This document shows, in pieces, positions 16,096 to 25,358 of a DNA stretch of 64,000 bases (its first letter is position 1; the number at the start of each line of letters is the position of its first letter). The translations under genes were made by a program, and so were the position numbers. Origin of the DNA: Opimibacter sp041746735 (GTDB taxonomy: Bacteria; Bacteroidota; Bacteroidia; Chitinophagales; Saprospiraceae); contig JBGTGP010000018.1 of assembly GCA_041746735.1 (NCBI GenBank), positions 94,840-158,839 of the forward strand, read 5' to 3'. The notes under the pieces are model-generated. The model was given only the letters and a program-made list of their open reading frames with translations, ran no database searches and was not told the origin of the DNA.

Positions 16096-19000
16096 TTATG
16101 GTGTGGCCGCCACCCGGCTCCCGGCACTATGACTTCCAAACTCAGGTGCATACATACACTGCAATGTGGCCATCCCTTCGCTGTATTGTCCGGCTTGCGC
16201 CACGGTGACCGGATACTCGATGACATATTTGCCCCGTGGCAAATAGTCAATGAAAAAATGAGTGGCCAGATCTTTCGTACTTTGATAATAGCCCAGGCCC
16301 CCCATCCATTTATAGCCACTGAGTACATCCATGGGTTCAAACCCGGAGGCACGAAGATCTTTGAGGTGTACAAACTCCATAGTCCGATCTGATTCGACCG
16401 TCAGACGAACGATCAGGCGATCCCCTACCTTGAGTTTTCGTCCCTCAGCAGGCTTTGTCACACTGCCCCGGTCACCTTCTGTGGCAATCAACAGTGACCT
16501 CGTCACCTTGAGCGGATTGTGATCCACGGCCGACTTGACTTTATCAATATCTTCCCAATATTGCCAATATACACTACCCCATGCTACATGGGCATTTGGA
16601 TTGGCTACCGTAATAGTTGACCAGTTCTGCTGTATGTCCTGACCCTGCCAGGACTTTTTAGCATATCCCGTTCCCGCTTCCGTTGCAGTACTACTCCCGA
16701 TCACTTCCTGCCCACCCAGTTTGACACTGACAATGCCAACCGATTTGAGCCATGTATCCGGATGAATCAGCAAGGCATAAATAGCGGATGCCGTAGCTTT
16801 GGTGGACTTCCACCTCGTCGTTTGCTTTTGCTTGAGCAACCATACCCGCAGTTCATCAATCTCCGCCTGCGGTACTTTCATATCCTGATAAAGTTCGATC
16901 ATCAGGGATTGCAACTCTACAGGCGCATCATTCCACTGATAACCACCATTGACCTTCCAGTAACGTCCGAGTTCATCATGCAGGATCGTTCTTTCCCGAA
17001 GGGACTTCAGGATGTCAGCGGAAAGGTAGGCCTGTGGCCATTGCCTGAAACTGCCGAGGGCGATGAGACCTTGTTCGTACAGATTGTGTTTAAGCCAGTA
17101 GGCCTCATATTGTTCGCGCAGGTAGTTCACGATCTCATCGATTTTAGCCGGATGTGGTATATCAGGGAAAAAGGAACGGCTATAGAGATAGTGCACCTGC
17201 AGACCACTGACATGATGATCTTTTAGTTTGATCTTACCCTGTGCTTCCAGTCGTTTCAGATCATCATACCATTCGATCATACGGGCATCTATATAAGGCA
17301 CTGCACGGTCGATGATATCGCGAGCGTTACCTGCAGGCAGGGGTACACCCATTTTCTGAAGATGCCCGAATCCTTCTACGATATACTGCGTAATGTACCA
17401 GTTGTCGCGCCCACCTGGAAACCATGGAAAACCTCCGTTCGACATTTGCATTTGCCGGAGTTTATCCAGCGACTGCGCACTTTCATGACGGAGTCTGTTG
17501 GTTTCAAACAACAGAGCAATGTCCTTTTTCTGCTGGCTTTCTCCCATGGCATCACGTACCCAGGGGGTTTCATCCAGGAGAGCGGATTTGAGTTCTTTGT
17601 TTTTCTCCAGATGACTTAGCAACGCATCAGAATCTGTAGTCCGCCAGGCATCGTATACCTGCCGGATGGCCGGAATCGTACCGGCGATGTGAGATGCCAG
17701 CGTATTGGCGTATACCCGGCTGAAGATTTGCTCTGAACATTCGTAAGGATACTCCATGAGATACGGCAGCGCTTGCACGGCATACCATGCCGGAGATGAC
17801 GTCATCTCTGCTACAAAGAGGTGATCTGAACTTGTAGCTGACCGGTTGTCAAGCATAGACTTAAAGATAAACGTCCGAGTCTCGTTTGCTTTGACCGGTA
17901 ATGGCAGAGATTCAGTGATCAGGATCCTGTTTGTCACGACCGGGAGAATCGCTTCTTCACCATCCGTAAAACTACCGGCGGTAGCCATGACTTTGTATTT
18001 GACAGGACGTGTCCAACCGACAGGAACTTTCAGCGTCCAGGCTGACGGAGATGAACCTCCAGCTTTAATCTGCACAGCCTTAGACGAAGTGGAAATACCC
18101 CATGAAGCTGATACATCTTCATCTGAAATGAGATCCACGATTTGCAGTCTGGTTGTACCGCTCATGGCCTGATCGGTCATATTGGTTACTTTGATTTGGA
18201 ATGCGATCGTGTCGCCCTCCCTGAAAAACCGGGGAGGGTTTGGAAAAACCATCAGTTGCTTTTGCGTGACCACTTCGGCCTGTGTAAGACCAAAAGCAAG
18301 ATCCCGGGTATGTGCTAAAGCCTGAAATTTCCAGCGCGTGAGTCCATCTTTCATTTTGAAAGAAAAAGAAAGCTGTCCGTCCGCATCTGTTCGGATCTGA
18401 GGATAAAAAAAGACGGTTTCATCCAAGGCGGTCCTCAAAGGTTGCGGGGCCTGCGTTTCTTTCACATCAGGACCTGTGGGTACCTTGGGTGGTTCACTGC
18501 TTGCAGCGGCCTCACCATCCTTGGCGGCAGCAGGAGCATGTGCGGACTCCAACAGGACGGCCCCATCCATCATATCACGTTTTCCGGTTCTGTACATGCG
18601 CTGATAATATTCACCTGCCAGATAATAACCGTAACTATTGATATCGCGGTACTGTCGTGCGGGTGCCGTTTCATGCCTGGCATCCCAATGATACGTCAGG
18701 CCCCAATAGTGCACCAGTTTTGCACCAGCATCCTGCACTATCACACGTGACCCGGTACCGGGATACAAACTCATCTGCCATTGGTGTGGCATGAACGCAT
18801 CGAGGGAGGCATCATACATGCTGAGCAACAACTCCGCGAGTATGTCGTCCTTCTTCTGCCCTTCCACTTTCAAAGTCCAGTTTTCATCATGGCCGGGCTC
18901 CATTTTGTCCCGCCAGGTAGTGAGTGACACGTTCAAATCTTTATTGGACCACGGCACCCGGATCATTTGTTGATCGCGGTAAAATCGATTGTTGTATACG

Positions 19001-22000
19001 ATGAGATGATGGACGATCACGCCTCCACGGTCAGCTTCATCCGGCGTAATCCATTTGTCACCTGATACAGGTATAGTCTGCCATTGCCAGACAGCAGGTC
19101 GGGTCCTGCGCTCTGTGATCCGGATCGCACCCGGCGGAGTGGTCAAACCTGTCAACAGATCAGCTACTACTTGCTGACCTGGCGCATAATCCTGATCCGG
19201 TACATCGGCCCTAAACACCTCGAAGCCGGGCAATGTCTTGCCGGAAGCGTATACCATGATGTAGCGTACCATTTCAAGAATATGACCTTGTTGGTCACGC
19301 AGGGTCCATTCCAACTTATACCATCCGGGAGTGGTCAGCAGACCGGAAAGATCAATGAGTCCCTTATCCGTGATATTGAATTCACGGTTGCCTGCAACTT
19401 TATCCAAAGGCCATGCGGATGGATCATCCATCCCCGGAGCAAAATAGGAGGCAAAGCGTGTAGCATAGTCTGCATCAGACAGGGATGGCATATCCGGAGC
19501 TTCCCAAAGGCGCTCCCGTTTATGATGGTCAGGACCTTTAAGCAGAGACGCTTTTACATTGCCCGAAACCTGTATACCTGATCCATCGCTATTGGTGACG
19601 GACACTGCTACAGCATTCAGGCGTGTGAGATTTGACATTTCTGGAAGATCTATCTGCACGTTATACCCCTGCTTGTTGAGGACGAGGGATTTGGTGGTCA
19701 GATGACTTTCGCCGGTGATATCCGTGATATAGAGGGTGATTTCAAATCTGTACATCAGGTCCGGATCGCCGCCAGGTTTGGGTTGGGCGAGGAACGTAAC
19801 GGGTATATGTCCCTGCTCATCAGTGTATCCCTGGCCGGTGGCCAGTACCTGACGATCATCATCCATGGGCCAGAAACTACGTCGCCATCCGGGCCACCAG
19901 GGTCGATAGGCAACCCGCTCCACCCGATATCCGGCCTGAGCACCACCTACCGGTGTACCGGCATAATCCATAGCACGTCCCGAGATGGTTACGGATTCTC
20001 CCAGCCTGGCTATCGTTTTCAGGGTGTCAAATGTGACTTCAAATTTGGGACGCTTGTATTCTTCCACTTGAAAGAAATGGCGTCCTGTCCCATAACTGGA
20101 AGCCAGGGACATCTGACCCGTCAGCCCGGATGAAGGAATATCAAAATGACCGGCAAAGGTGCCGTATGCATTCGACGTAAGCCGTTGCCGGCCTGCTTCC
20201 TGGCCGTTGACATCATACAAAAAGACCTCGACCTGCTTGTTCGGGACAATCGTGGGTATCCGTGTCGGATCAAACTCAAGCGCATATCCTTTGAAATAAA
20301 TTTTCTGGCCAGGCCGATATATGGATCTGTCCGAAAAAAACAAGGTCGTGGGATCGGTCTTTTCACGTCCTCCATGTCTATAGGTGTAATACGATTCATC
20401 CATGTACAACTCATCCTTGTCACGGGTGAGTCGCAAGGCAACACTTTTATTGGACAGTACCGGTAACGTCACCCAGCCCTGCTTGTCGCTGATGCCTTCA
20501 CCCAGTTTGACTTCCTCCTGGCGACGTCGTGTGGTATTGTATTCATGGGAAATAAATTCCACTTTCACACCTTGCAATGCCTGTCCGCTTTTGCGGTCTG
20601 TTATTACAGCTAAGGTTTGTTTGTCGCGGTCATCCAGCAACCAATATCCTAATTGTGATACCGTAAACATGATTGTACCTGTCGTGGATCGTTTTACATC
20701 AAAATGATCCATATCTGAAACCAAGACGGCATAATGGCCAGGTGAAAAAGGGCCTATGGCTATCTCTGTACTGTGGGGTTGGTGATCACCTCCATCGTCC
20801 AAGGTCTGTCGCCATGATTTTTCAGCGGGCAATTGATTTAACCGGCGAAGGATTTCTTCGCTGTCCCAGGTCTCTCCTTTCCAGCGCCTCGGTGACTCCG
20901 GAAGACGGACTACCTTCATATATAGCGATGACAGGTTTCGGTAATCCAGCTTGACCAAAAATTCCTCACCTGGTAGATTTACGGATTCTGCTGAGGCCGA
21001 AATTGACATTTGCTCAATCTGCCGGATCAGGGATCTGCATAAATGGCTTCCATACGATTCAGGAAACCTGTCAATGGCCGTCCTGCAAATTTCTGCCGCC
21101 TGTTTGTAGGCGAAACGGTGTTGTTCGGAGGTCCGCTGATTGGGCCATGTGGCAGCCTGCTGCATGAGGAGGCTTGCCTGGTGGTACGCGATTAAAGCAG
21201 ATTCTGGATGAGACTTATGGTTCGCAGCAAGATGTTCAAGGGCTTGTCTGTACAAGATTTCTTTATTCTCAATCACTCCCTGATCATAGACAAATCGTAG
21301 TCGTTTGAGGTCGGCATCGATGAGCGCACCTTCATGGTCCGAATCACGCAAGCGGAAAGCAAGCAATTGTCTGAACCATTGTAAGGCCTGCCAGGCTGTA
21401 GATGTGGAGTCTGCTGTGGGGAAATGGTGGCCTATAAATGACCGGGCGGGAGAAAACGCCAACGGATCATGAAGTATAAAATCATATGCTGGTCGGGTCA
21501 GGTAGGACGATGCTCCGGAATAAAAATCCAGTGCCCGGTGCATCAGGATATCATAGAGTGTGGGACGCAGGTCATCTGTGGTATGGGAGGCTGTCAGCAA
21601 AAGCTCATAATCGGTGACCTTCGCTTCCTGTAGGCCTGACCACTCGACGGAGCGGGTATAGTGATAGGATATCTTATCAGTGAAATGTCGAATACCCCAG
21701 GTCCGGATATCAGGGCCTGCAGGTCCACCATATTCCGTCCGGCTGCGAAGTTCCCAAAGTCGTGATTCGAGATAGTTGGAATACCATTGAGCCAGCATGG
21801 AATGCATGACGGACTTTGCAGGCTCGGGATAGGCGCCGACTTCTTCTTCTGCACGCAATAATGCCTTGATGGCAGAGTCCTCTTCCAATTGTAGCAAGTA
21901 CCGGTTTTCATACATGACCGCTTTGACCAGATGACCTGACTCCTGGCTTGCCAGTGCCATTTGCTTGATCCTGTTGACTTCGGCGAGAGCAGAAGACACC

Positions 22001-22155
22001 AGTCCCTTTTTCTCCAACGAATCAACTGTATTCCAAATCTTCATCATGAGCACAGGATCAGCTGTTGTGTGCGCAGCAGGTGCTACAGGCTTGGTTTTGC
22101 AGGCCAACAAAACCAGAATGGCTGTGATACAGAAAAAATGGAGTATAGGTTTCAT
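16096..22155 (-). CDS. Alpha-2-macroglobulin family lipoprotein
   Basis: 2019 residues, longer than the roughly 1600-1900 of most bacterial members. The N-terminus is a lipoprotein signal with lipobox VLLAC (Cys19). A helical N-terminal extension of about 380 residues precedes macroglobulin-like beta-sandwich domains (for example FFSDRSIYRPGQKIYFKGY, the MG2-type entry). An Ala/Pro/Lys-rich bait-like segment occupies roughly residues 1205-1240. The thioester site is intact: YECSEQ with Cys1473, of the CxEQ type, followed by the alpha/alpha toroid domain with AYWLKHNLYEQGLIAL and the receptor-binding-like C-terminal domain. The family traps attacking proteases in the periplasm or at the surface. 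The usual partner penicillin-binding protein 1C is not adjacent. No T9SS tail. Confidence 0.93.
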   Translation of the reverse strand: MKPILHFFCITAILVLLACKTKPVAPAAHTTADPVLMMKIWNTVDSLEKKGLVSSALAEVNRIKQMALASQESGHLVKAVMYENRYLLQLEEDSAIKALLRAEEEVGAYPEPAKSVMHSMLAQWYSNYLESRLWELRSRTEYGGPAGPDIRTWGIRHFTDKISYHYTRSVEWSGLQEAKVTDYELLLTASHTTDDLRPTLYDILMHRALDFYSGASSYLTRPAYDFILHDPLAFSPARSFIGHHFPTADSTSTAWQALQWFRQLLAFRLRDSDHEGALIDADLKRLRFVYDQGVIENKEILYRQALEHLAANHKSHPESALIAYHQASLLMQQAATWPNQRTSEQHRFAYKQAAEICRTAIDRFPESYGSHLCRSLIRQIEQMSISASAESVNLPGEEFLVKLDYRNLSSLYMKVVRLPESPRRWKGETWDSEEILRRLNQLPAEKSWRQTLDDGGDHQPHSTEIAIGPFSPGHYAVLVSDMDHFDVKRSTTGTIMFTVSQLGYWLLDDRDKQTLAVITDRKSGQALQGVKVEFISHEYNTTRRRQEEVKLGEGISDKQGWVTLPVLSNKSVALRLTRDKDELYMDESYYTYRHGGREKTDPTTLFFSDRSIYRPGQKIYFKGYALEFDPTRIPTIVPNKQVEVFLYDVNGQEAGRQRLTSNAYGTFAGHFDIPSSGLTGQMSLASSYGTGRHFFQVEEYKRPKFEVTFDTLKTIARLGESVTISGRAMDYAGTPVGGAQAGYRVERVAYRPWWPGWRRSFWPMDDDRQVLATGQGYTDEQGHIPVTFLAQPKPGGDPDLMYRFEITLYITDITGESHLTTKSLVLNKQGYNVQIDLPEMSNLTRLNAVAVSVTNSDGSGIQVSGNVKASLLKGPDHHKRERLWEAPDMPSLSDADYATRFASYFAPGMDDPSAWPLDKVAGNREFNITDKGLIDLSGLLTTPGWYKLEWTLRDQQGHILEMVRYIMVYASGKTLPGFEVFRADVPDQDYAPGQQVVADLLTGLTTPPGAIRITERRTRPAVWQWQTIPVSGDKWITPDEADRGGVIVHHLIVYNNRFYRDQQMIRVPWSNKDLNVSLTTWRDKMEPGHDENWTLKVEGQKKDDILAELLLSMYDASLDAFMPHQWQMSLYPGTGSRVIVQDAGAKLVHYWGLTYHWDARHETAPARQYRDINSYGYYLAGEYYQRMYRTGKRDMMDGAVLLESAHAPAAAKDGEAAASSEPPKVPTGPDVKETQAPQPLRTALDETVFFYPQIRTDADGQLSFSFKMKDGLTRWKFQALAHTRDLAFGLTQAEVVTQKQLMVFPNPPRFFREGDTIAFQIKVTNMTDQAMSGTTRLQIVDLISDEDVSASWGISTSSKAVQIKAGGSSPSAWTLKVPVGWTRPVKYKVMATAGSFTDGEEAILPVVTNRILITESLPLPVKANETRTFIFKSMLDNRSATSSDHLFVAEMTSSPAWYAVQALPYLMEYPYECSEQIFSRVYANTLASHIAGTIPAIRQVYDAWRTTDSDALLSHLEKNKELKSALLDETPWVRDAMGESQQKKDIALLFETNRLRHESAQSLDKLRQMQMSNGGFPWFPGGRDNWYITQYIVEGFGHLQKMGVPLPAGNARDIIDRAVPYIDARMIEWYDDLKRLEAQGKIKLKDHHVSGLQVHYLYSRSFFPDIPHPAKIDEIVNYLREQYEAYWLKHNLYEQGLIALGSFRQWPQAYLSADILKSLRERTILHDELGRYWKVNGGYQWNDAPVELQSLMIELYQDMKVPQAEIDELRVWLLKQKQTTRWKSTKATASAIYALLIHPDTWLKSVGIVSVKLGGQEVIGSSTATEAGTGYAKKSWQGQDIQQNWSTITVANPNAHVAWGSVYWQYWEDIDKVKSAVDHNPLKVTRSLLIATEGDRGSVTKPAEGRKLKVGDRLIVRLTVESDRTMEFVHLKDLRASGFEPMDVLSGYKWMGGLGYYQSTKDLATHFFIDYLPRGKYVIEYPVTVAQAGQYSEGMATLQCMYAPEFGSHSAGSRVAATP

Positions 22156-22275
22156 AATAATGCATTTCGTAATGTCTGTTGATAGATGCGTGCATGATTC
22201 AAAATACAGAAAAACGTGAGGCTGTTAACGTAAAATTAACCGTCCTCATCAAAGCTTACAGGTGAATCTGATAGC

Positions 22276-23277
22276 TCAGGGGTAATAACGGGCGGGAGAA
22301 ACTTCGGTTGGTAAAGGTACATCACTTGTGATATGATCCAGCAATGCCCCGGCCCAATACGGTGCCAGGCTGGTTCCTTTGGTCCCCATGCCATTGAATA
22401 CGAAATAGCCAGGCTGGTCAGGAAGAGCACCTACCAATGGCCGCCTGTCATCGACCGTAGGACGCACTCCGGCGACATGATCGATCACGTCGATCCGACC
22501 TGTGTAAATCGTTCGGACAGCCTCCAGGATGGCGTTCCTGCCAGTCTCTGACGGGTACGGGTCTTCAGGCCAATGCTCATAGTAACTTCCTGCCCAATAG
22601 GTACCTTTAGTCGTGAGTGGGACGATAAATATCTCTTCCTTGACGATGCCCGGCCAACGCCAGTCCGGAAGTCTAACCACCAATGCCTCGCCTTTATTAG
22701 GGATTATACCCTTTGAAAAAACCTGATCCATAGCCCCTGTCGCAAGGACTACTATTCGATCAGGGATGTGTTTCGAATCCAGCTTTTCCTCAGTGATGAT
22801 CAGCTTTCCCTCCTCAGCCAAAAAATGTCGGGATGCCTCAAGCCATCCCGGGGTATCAAGTCTGTACCCACCTGTAAGAATTCCATAAGGCTTGTCGAGT
22901 ATATCCAGTTGCCAGAAGCGCTTGTCCGATATGTAGGCCCGGTAAGCAGGATCTTTTTGCCTCTTCCGCCAGGCTATGATGGCCTCATCATTCTTGAGAA
23001 AACGGATGATTTCTACCGGTGTAAAATAGCTTGTACCCAAAAGCCTACGGGTCCAGTCATAAAAATCACAGGCGCTTTCCAACAATTCATCGATCATCCA
23101 GGCCTTGACGTACCGACGGCCTGTCACCGGTGCTATCAATCCTGAGGATGCCACAGATGCTTCACCAGGCCGTGAAACTCCACTCATGCTAAAAGGGATC
23201 TTTCTTCGGTAGCAGGTCATGGCCAATACGCAACCTGCCAGACCATGGCCCACAATGTGGATACCACTCTCATTCAT
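22276..23277 (-). CDS. FAD-dependent oxidoreductase (DAO/glycine oxidase-like)
   Basis: About 333 residues from the ATG at 23277. The Rossmann dinucleotide motif is slightly unusual, IHIVGHGLAGCVLA (GxGxxG), and the C-terminal FAD-contacting segment is GYFVFNGMGTKGTSLAP, preceded by HVAGVRPTVDDRRPLVG, a layout shared with D-amino-acid/glycine oxidases and the MnmC C-terminal domain. It probably oxidises an amine or amino acid; the substrate is not readable. Its start overlaps the end of the YjbR-like gene by 8 bp, and that gene is 2 bp from the SCP2 gene, so the three form one transcription unit. MnmC-type tRNA modification is an alternative but the methyltransferase half is absent. Confidence 0.82.
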   Translation of the reverse strand: MNESGIHIVGHGLAGCVLAMTCYRRKIPFSMSGVSRPGEASVASSGLIAPVTGRRYVKAWMIDELLESACDFYDWTRRLLGTSYFTPVEIIRFLKNDEAIIAWRKRQKDPAYRAYISDKRFWQLDILDKPYGILTGGYRLDTPGWLEASRHFLAEEGKLIITEEKLDSKHIPDRIVVLATGAMDQVFSKGIIPNKGEALVVRLPDWRWPGIVKEEIFIVPLTTKGTYWAGSYYEHWPEDPYPSETGRNAILEAVRTIYTGRIDVIDHVAGVRPTVDDRRPLVGALPDQPGYFVFNGMGTKGTSLAPYWAGALLDHITSDVPLPTEVSPARYYP

Positions 23278-23632
23278 CCCGGTACAGGTCTTCACGGACC
23301 TTTTTAGGTAACCCCTCCAAAACCAGGTTGTACGAATGATCCAGCAACTCGTATAAAAGTTCCTCCCTCAACCCTTGCTCGAAGTACACTGTATTCCAGT
23401 GCTTCTTATTCATGTGCCAACCGGGAATAATAGTTCCGGGATACGTCTCCCGGAGTTCGATGGCCCTTTCAGGGTCACATTTGAGATTGACGCTAAAGAC
23501 ATCACTGTCCAAACCCGTCAGGGCAAAAGCCTTGCCCATCACCTTATAGACCAAGGTATCCGGGCCAAAGGGCATGGTCTCTTCCACGCCTTTGCGTTGC
23601 AAACAGTATTGTCGAAATGTTTCGATATTCAT
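23270..23632 (-). CDS. MmcQ/YjbR family protein
   Basis: 120 residues, full family length. Landmarks: NIETFRQYCLQRKGVEETMPFG at the start, KVMGKAFALTGLD, the LKCDPERAIELRE segment and PGWHMNKKHWNTVYF. The fold is that of the CyaY-like/YjbR DNA-binding family; members are annotated as DNA-binding from structure, but their biological role is unknown. It is the middle gene of the SCP2-YjbR-oxidoreductase unit, with 2 bp to the gene before and an 8-bp overlap to the one after. Confidence 0.9.
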   Translation of the reverse strand: MNIETFRQYCLQRKGVEETMPFGPDTLVYKVMGKAFALTGLDSDVFSVNLKCDPERAIELRETYPGTIIPGWHMNKKHWNTVYFEQGLREELLYELLDHSYNLVLEGLPKKVREDLYRDE

Positions 23633-23634
23633 GA

Positions 23635-23952
23635 CTACATCAACCCGAAAATCTTGGCATAACGTAGCATCTCTCCCTGATTGCTGATCTTCACTTTGCC
23701 AGTCAGGATGGCCATCATCGGATTGAGAGCACCGGTCGCCAATTGTACAAAATCCTCTCCCTTCGCCCGCACCACACAGGCAGGCTCACCGTTCAATCCA
23801 TCACTGACGATGACTTTCTGATCCTCCACCTGGATGGTAAACTGACCTCCTGTCTCACCCTCCAGGTCAAAATGAAAAACAGTTTTCAATCCGTCAATAG
23901 CTGAGGGCGACACCTTTTCCGGGAGTGCGTATAAAAAATCTCTTGCATTCAT
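23635..23952 (-). CDS. SCP2 sterol-binding domain protein
   Basis: 105 residues consisting only of an SCP2-type lipid-binding domain: FHFDLEGETGGQFTIQVEDQKVIVSDG, ACVVRAKGEDFVQLATGALNPMMAILTGKVKISNQGEMLRYAKIFG. The run from NPMMAILTGKVKI to LRYAKIFG is the conserved C-terminal part of the domain. Stand-alone bacterial SCP2 proteins are thought to carry hydrophobic ligands; the ligand is unknown. First gene of a tight three-gene minus-strand unit, divergent from fmt. Confidence 0.9.
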   Translation of the reverse strand: MNARDFLYALPEKVSPSAIDGLKTVFHFDLEGETGGQFTIQVEDQKVIVSDGLNGEPACVVRAKGEDFVQLATGALNPMMAILTGKVKISNQGEMLRYAKIFGLM

Positions 23953-24053
23953 CGTCTGACATTTTTGATATTATTGCCTTTTCACAATCAGGTAACCGGG
24001 TTCAAAACTAATCGCAAAAACGAAATTCAACCTGCGATAGTACTTTTACCCCC

Positions 24054-24992
24054 ATGATCCAGCGTACGCTTCGTATTGTTTTTATGGGAACACCTGCGTT
24101 TGCAGTGCCAACCCTTCAATACCTGCTCGATGCCAGTTATCCGGTCACCGGCGTGGTCACCGCTCCGGATAAACCAGGTGGACGCGGGATGAAGCAAATG
24201 ATATCCTCTCCGGTCAAACAATTTACTCTCACTCAAGGCTTGCCTATTCTGCAACCGGTTAACCTGAAGTCTAAAACATTCATCCAGGAGCTTCAACTCC
24301 TCCGTGCAGACGTTCAGATTGTGGTGGCTTTTCGGATGCTGCCGGAAATGGTCTGGGCCATGCCGCCTCAGGGGACTATAAATCTTCACGGCTCTTTGTT
24401 GCCTGCCTATCGGGGAGCGGCTCCTATTCAATGGGCCATTGTCCGCGGTGAAAAGGTAACGGGGCTCACCACTTTTTTTCTCCAACATGCCATTGATACG
24501 GGCAAAATTTTGTTGCAAGTCCAGGTCCCGATCATTGCAGAAGATGATGCAGGTTCATTGCATGACCGTATGATGATCACAGGTGCAGGTCTCGTACTGG
24601 CGACGCTGGATCAGATGACCACGGGTCAGCTGAATCCTCAGGAGCAGGATGAATCGAAAACGAGCCATGCTCCAAAGATTTTTCATGCTGATGCCCGGAT
24701 AGATTGGGTCAAGCCGGCCGAGACTATTCTCAACCTTATCAGAGGCATGTCCCCTTACCCGGGAGCCTGGACCCTATTGGATGACATGGAATTGAAAATC
24801 TGGCGCGCCACGTCACATGCCATTACATCGAGTGACAAACCCGGCACTATGAGGAAAGAGGGAAAAAAACTGATCGTCAGCACACAAGGCCAGGACCTCG
24901 AAATCCTAACTCTACAATTAAGTGGGAAGAAAAAGATGGATGCAGGATCGTTTCTGAACGGCTACGCAATCAGAAATTGGTCTTTGACATAA
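24054..24992 (+). CDS. fmt: Methionyl-tRNA formyltransferase
   Basis: 312 residues, normal length. It formylates the initiator Met-tRNA using 10-formyltetrahydrofolate. Seen: IVFMGTPAFAVPTL at the N-terminus, the catalytic triad Asn-His-Asp in TINLHGSLLPAYRGAAPIQW (Asn and His) and AIDTGKILLQ (Asp), with SLLPAYRG the family signature. The C-terminal OB-fold-like domain (IRGMSPYPGAWTLL ... LEILTLQLSGKKKMDAGSFL) is present. It is transcribed divergently from the SCP2 unit and its end overlaps the small gene at 24970 by 23 bp, tail to tail. Confidence 0.96.
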   Translation: MIQRTLRIVFMGTPAFAVPTLQYLLDASYPVTGVVTAPDKPGGRGMKQMISSPVKQFTLTQGLPILQPVNLKSKTFIQELQLLRADVQIVVAFRMLPEMVWAMPPQGTINLHGSLLPAYRGAAPIQWAIVRGEKVTGLTTFFLQHAIDTGKILLQVQVPIIAEDDAGSLHDRMMITGAGLVLATLDQMTTGQLNPQEQDESKTSHAPKIFHADARIDWVKPAETILNLIRGMSPYPGAWTLLDDMELKIWRATSHAITSSDKPGTMRKEGKKLIVSTQGQDLEILTLQLSGKKKMDAGSFLNGYAIRNWSLT

Positions 24993-25203
24993 ACTCAAAT
25001 GCTTTACGCACGATCCGCTTGATGAGCTCTACATCGGGAAGCACCTCCGGATTCTCCGGAATCATTTCCTCCACATAGATATTCTCCGGTACCGAAGTAT
25101 TGCTGAAGGTAATGGAATTAATATAGGTAAAGCAAGCCAGACTCAGGCAAAACAGGGTTATAAGCCCTGCGAGTTTCACTGTATTATTTTTTACTCTGAC
25201 CAT
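24970..25203 (-). CDS. Small single-pass membrane protein, unknown
   Basis: 77 residues with one N-terminal hydrophobic segment (LAGLITLFCLSLACFTYI) and an acidic soluble tail (ENIYVEEMIPENPEVLPDVELIKRIVRKAFEF). I do not recognise a family. Support for it being real: a clean ATG, a signal-anchor followed by a well-composed tail, and a free upstream region of about 150 bp; against it: small size and a 23-bp tail-to-tail overlap with fmt. Confidence 0.5.
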   Translation of the reverse strand: MVRVKNNTVKLAGLITLFCLSLACFTYINSITFSNTSVPENIYVEEMIPENPEVLPDVELIKRIVRKAFEFMSKTNF

Positions 25204-25358
25204 TATGTTAACAAAACGTTTCGGAGGGTAGTAAGTTACACCTGCCGGGAACTTTTTTTCAATGACAAATATACACCTGTCTGATCCAACTTATATCACT
25301 TTAAAACTTCTTTAACCATATTTAACGCTGATGAACAGGCTATACCTGGTTGCTGGAG

